Origin: Acidobacteriaceae bacterium
Lineage (GTDB): Bacteria; Acidobacteriota; Terriglobia; Terriglobales; SbA1
Direction of reading: 5' to 3'
Assembly (NCBI GenBank): GCA_003156615.1
Contig: PMHI01000470.1
Location: 11,944 to 19,587, forward strand
Length of the DNA stretch: 7,644 nucleotides
The translations under genes and the position numbers were made by a program. Below the pieces are notes generated by a model that saw only the letters and a program-made list of their open reading frames with translations, was not told the DNA's origin and ran no database searches. This document shows, piece by piece, positions 4,899-7,644 of this stretch (its first letter is position 1; every line of letters starts with the position of its first letter).

Positions 4899-7469
4899 CT
4901 ATTGCAGGGGCGACCACGACTGGCATTCCGACACCGAGACCGGGGAACTCAAGGGAGGACCATTTTTGCTTCGAACTACCGCGTCCGAGGTCGAACAGAA
5001 GCTTCGTGTTCCCGTGCTGCCGCTGACAGGTGTACCGACCACTACAAATTGCTCGCACTGTTGCGCCTTGCAGACCGCCATAACGCTGAACCGGAATCCG
5101 GACTTGCTACACCAAGTGCCCGCAGTGCAACTTGCGTTTCCGAGCGTCGCATCGATCACGCTGGCGTGGTCCGGCGATGGAGTGTTCCCTCCCCCGGGAG
5201 CAGGACCGAGCGTGGCCAGATCACGCGCAAAGCCTCTTTGCGGATGGGAAGTCGAATAAATGAGCTGCGCGGTGTTGACTGTGCGAATCGTGGCAACGGC
5301 GCTCGATTCATTGGCTGCAATTCTTGCCCGCAGCAGGTTGGGAATTGCGATTGCCGCCATCACCAGAACCGCACCGGCGTCGACCGCTCCGCTTCTGCTG
5401 ACTTCGCGAATCGCGCTTTCCTCGCCGTAGGCAGAGATCACCGCTGGGGAAGTTTCCGCAGTGGTTTGGGCAAGAGACTGCGCCATCTCCGGTAGTGCCT
5501 GCCGTAAGGTCAGCGCCGCTACCCCGAGTGGGTCTTCGTAGAACAACGCGGAGGCCTCCGATCCATGGCCGGGCGGCTGTGATGCCAAGAATCTCGAAGA
5601 CCTGGATAACGATTCGCCGCTCTGATGAAGTCGAATTGCCTCGGTGACCGCTTCCCGACTGGAAGCTATGACCAGATATCTGTCCGCAAATGCGTAGCTG
5701 ATTTCGATCGTCTTCTGTGGCGAGGGAATTCGGAGGGTGTGGTGGATAACTCCTCCGTCCTCGGATTGCGTCGCGCTAACATGCATTGTTGCGAGCAACG
5801 TGCTAAGTGTTGTCTGTAAGCGGTCCGGATTGTTGACCCCAAGTATGACCTTCCAGGCCGCGTTCGGTGGTGCGACGCTGTCCACCTCACAGGTGACTTC
5901 TCCACTGAGGCGCCTGAACAGATCTTCCTTGAAGCTGAGCCTCAATCCCTGTTCCATCTGCGAGACCGACGCGAAAGCGTTCGGATTCGAGACAGCAGCG
6001 AGATCCTTGACGTCCTCGAAAATCTCGGCGGGATCCTTCAAGAGCAAGGTAGCTGCCACCATCGCCTTCGGTGAGACAAACTCCAGGCTACCCATAGGTC
6101 CGGGCGCCGCCAACCATGACGCCACTCCGTGTCTTGGACCAGTGAAGCTCAGTTCCATCTGGCTGGCTGCCTGGCCAGCTACCGTCTTATGCTCCCAGAC
6201 CAAATACTTCATGTCGGCAAATCCCATACGCTGAAGCATCATCCGACCTTGGTCGGTGGCGGGGAACTGCTTCAAGATCCTCTGTAAATCAACCGCTGCC
6301 ACGATGGAGGTGCCGCCTTCATACGCCTGTTCCAACCGGTGCCCAAACGGAGTAGCAGCAAATTCCCGACTACCGGCATTCAGCCGGGCCACGAAAGAAC
6401 GTAGCGTAGCTAAATCGCCGGTTCCCACCAAAAGGTCAGGGCGCACTAGGATCACCAGCTGCTGCGCTGGGAGTGTATCCTTTGCAGCAGCGAGCTCCTG
6501 ATCGTCCAGTACGCGGACCGCTGGCTCCGACCTACCCTCAAATTCCTTTGTCATCCGCTGAAGGAAATCTTTCAGTCCGGGCTTTCGCACTTCGGCAAGA
6601 ATCAGCAGGCTGGGATCCCTGGCGGCTCCAGGCTCGCCTGTTTGGTCTCCGCCCGACACAACAATTTCGTCTCCCAAGTACTGAGAGAGCTGATAGGCCT
6701 TCTCGAGCGAATCCTCCACCTTCGCTCCATTCGCACCGGACTCGCCCTGCTGCCACCAGGCTCGTAGAACCGGGCTTTGCTGAAGCTCTTGCTGGAGAAT
6801 CGCCAAAGCCTGATGGGCAGCGTCACCATAGTTGGGAAATGCGGCGTAGAGGATCGTCGATTCCGGCAGCATCGGCATGAGATGGCTTTGGCCGCGCGCC
6901 TCCGGAGGCTGAATGTTGTGCTGGAGTTTCCCCAGCAACTGACCGAGCTCCGTCAGCAGTCCGGGATACTTATTCAGGACCTGAGACAACCAAGCTTCCG
7001 GCGGGACAGGCATGACCGCACCGCCGGACTGGCTGGTGGATAAGCCGCCTGCGATGCCGTCTGCGGGCGAAGGCGGTGAGAGCGCGAAGTCGACTGTCAC
7101 TTCGGTATCTACTTTTACTGGTTGACCGAACAGGAGATACGGCTTGTACTTCCATTGCTTCACGGCTTCGATGGCAGCGGGCGTAAGCATTGGGTGGCCG
7201 CTCACCAACGTCAAGTTCTCAATGGAACCATCGGTGCCGATGAGCGCTCTCAGAACAACTGTTACCGAAATGCGGGCCTGCCGCGCCAGAGGCGGACAGG
7301 CTGGGTTGACTCTGCGAACCAAGAGTCCTTGCGCGACTCCCCGCGATACGCGGATGCGCTGGGGTACTTGCGGCGACGGAGTCATTGCCGGGGATACCTG
7401 TTGCGCGGCTGCCGGGAACGAAAGGATGAGAATGGCGAGCGCGGCAATCAGGTTCGAGGTTGGTTTCAT
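4899..7469 (-). CDS. Exported fusion protein: TonB C-terminal domain, unknown central domain, C-terminal pilin-like domain
   Basis: An 856-residue protein not assignable to a single known family. Residues 1-22 form a signal peptide (hydrophobic LIAALAILILSFPAAA, likely cut after AAA or AAQ). Residues ~50-130 match a TonB C-terminal domain (PLARQARISVTVVLRALIG, TLVSGHPMLTPAAIEAVKQW, KPYLLFGQPVKVDTEV). The usual TonB N-terminal anchor and long Pro-rich span are missing. Residues ~195-690 are a large region beginning LPESTILYAAFPNYGDA; a DUF3352-like relationship is possible but not established. Residues ~694-856 carry a pilin-like segment: VLVMAAIAIPNLLRARIAAN, TIRTVNTAQLIYSTSHPQRGF, then six cysteines (781, 787, 800, 805, 825, 849) and TGTRSFCSTSDAVVR. 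The prepilin cleavage motif (G-F-T-x-x-E) is absent, so it should not be processed as a pilin. The start at 7469 is chosen for the signal peptide and an AGGA just upstream; the frame is open to 7622 but its first 51 codons look non-coding. Its function, presumably in the periplasm or envelope, is unknown. It converges on the sigma pseudogene. Confidence 0.85.
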   Translation of the reverse strand: MKPTSNLIAALAILILSFPAAAQQVSPAMTPSPQVPQRIRVSRGVAQGLLVRRVNPACPPLARQARISVTVVLRALIGTDGSIENLTLVSGHPMLTPAAIEAVKQWKYKPYLLFGQPVKVDTEVTVDFALSPPSPADGIAGGLSTSQSGGAVMPVPPEAWLSQVLNKYPGLLTELGQLLGKLQHNIQPPEARGQSHLMPMLPESTILYAAFPNYGDAAHQALAILQQELQQSPVLRAWWQQGESGANGAKVEDSLEKAYQLSQYLGDEIVVSGGDQTGEPGAARDPSLLILAEVRKPGLKDFLQRMTKEFEGRSEPAVRVLDDQELAAAKDTLPAQQLVILVRPDLLVGTGDLATLRSFVARLNAGSREFAATPFGHRLEQAYEGGTSIVAAVDLQRILKQFPATDQGRMMLQRMGFADMKYLVWEHKTVAGQAASQMELSFTGPRHGVASWLAAPGPMGSLEFVSPKAMVAATLLLKDPAEIFEDVKDLAAVSNPNAFASVSQMEQGLRLSFKEDLFRRLSGEVTCEVDSVAPPNAAWKVILGVNNPDRLQTTLSTLLATMHVSATQSEDGGVIHHTLRIPSPQKTIEISYAFADRYLVIASSREAVTEAIRLHQSGESLSRSSRFLASQPPGHGSEASALFYEDPLGVAALTLRQALPEMAQSLAQTTAETSPAVISAYGEESAIREVSRSGAVDAGAVLVMAAIAIPNLLRARIAANESSAVATIRTVNTAQLIYSTSHPQRGFARDLATLGPAPGGGNTPSPDHASVIDATLGNASCTAGTWCSKSGFRFSVMAVCKAQQCEQFVVVGTPVSGSTGTRSFCSTSDAVVRSKNGPPLSSPVSVSECQSWSPLQ

Positions 7470-7483
7470 GGATCCTGGGCGAG

Positions 7484-7510
7484 ATTGTACTCTTCTGCAG
7501 TTGGTGACAA
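7484..7510 (-). promoter_or_regulatory. Candidate sigma-70 promoter of the TonB/pilin-like fusion gene
   Basis: On the minus strand TACAAT (7489-7484) is a good -10 box and TTGTCA (7510-7505) a fair -35 box. They are separated by 15 bp, shorter than the preferred 17. Transcription would begin about 8-10 bases before the ATG at 7469, leaving barely room for the AGGA ribosome binding site. The short leader and short spacer keep confidence low. Confidence 0.3.
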
Positions 7511-7534
7511 TAACCTCGAGTCGAGAGTAAGAAA

Positions 7535-7577
7535 CCTGTCCCCGTTGGAGACTATCCAAATGGAGGCAAGAGACAGG
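7535..7577. other. Nested inverted repeats at the right edge; no gene in 7511-7644
   Basis: The last 135 bases show no convincing gene. They contain CCTGTC (7535-7540) paired with GACAGG (7572-7577), and inside it TTGGA (7545-7549) paired with TCCAA (7555-7559). A nearby palindrome-like CTCGAGTCGAG lies at 7515-7525. These may be the terminator of a gene outside the window, a repeat element or chance. Confidence 0.25.
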
Positions 7578-7644
7578 ACACGGTGGATCGGAGCAGACAA
7601 GACGCACTGTATGCCGAGGCAAGCTCTGTCTATGGTGCCGTCAT

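Noticed and set aside
4902..5495. Plus-strand open frame of 197 codons opposite the fusion gene's 3' end
   Set aside because: Its composition is low-complexity and basic, with no recognisable domain, and it lies opposite a pilin-like region with clear conservation.
7470..7622. Upstream extension of the fusion protein to an ATG at 7622
   Set aside because: The extra 51 residues show no domain, and they would bury the clear signal peptide that begins at 7469.

Overview
This window most likely comes from a soil-type acidobacterium (Acidobacteriota). The inference rests on gene style rather than on a marker match. There is a typical housekeeping sigma-70 gene, a winged-helix/transmembrane/TPR regulator of a kind abundant in that phylum, and a large secreted protein ending in an acidobacterial-looking pilin segment (IPNLLRARIAANE). 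Base composition looks moderately GC-rich throughout.

Layout: (1) 1-617, plus strand: the 3' two-thirds of a principal sigma factor gene (rpoD/sigA), cut by the left edge. (2) 618-793: a short spacer with a piece resembling the 3' end of a tRNA (T-arm, acceptor strand, CCA) and two small hairpins. (3) 2198 down to 794, minus strand: a decayed two-gene operon. The first gene is a full-length SABATH-type (plant-like) carboxyl methyltransferase broken by one single-base frameshift. The second overlaps it by ATGA and is an MFS transporter cut off after its first transmembrane helices. (4) 2199-2426: a divergent intergenic region with a 13-bp tandem repeat. (5) 2427-4364, plus strand: an intact 645-residue membrane-bound winged-helix regulator with a TolB/FlgO-like domain and TPRs, followed by a perfect 9-bp inverted repeat. 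(6) 4443-4832, plus strand: a second, 5'-truncated and doubly frameshifted copy of the last 390 bp of the sigma gene, about 92% identical by hand alignment. (7) 7469 down to 4899, minus strand: an intact 856-residue exported protein fusing a TonB C-terminal domain, a long domain of unknown function and a C-terminal pilin-like domain. (8) 7470-7644: its upstream region.

The most striking structural fact is that two copies of the sigma-factor 3' end flank about 3.8 kb of accessory DNA. That DNA holds a tRNA-end-like scrap, a frameshifted gene, a truncated gene and one intact regulator. This looks like an old duplication, insertion or recombination scar rather than one working pathway. The methyltransferase and MFS genes probably once formed a unit for modifying and transporting a carboxylic acid, with the divergent regulator as a possible controller. 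The TonB/pilin fusion lies outside the repeats and is probably functionally separate. No CRISPR array, transposase, integrase or complete RNA gene was seen.
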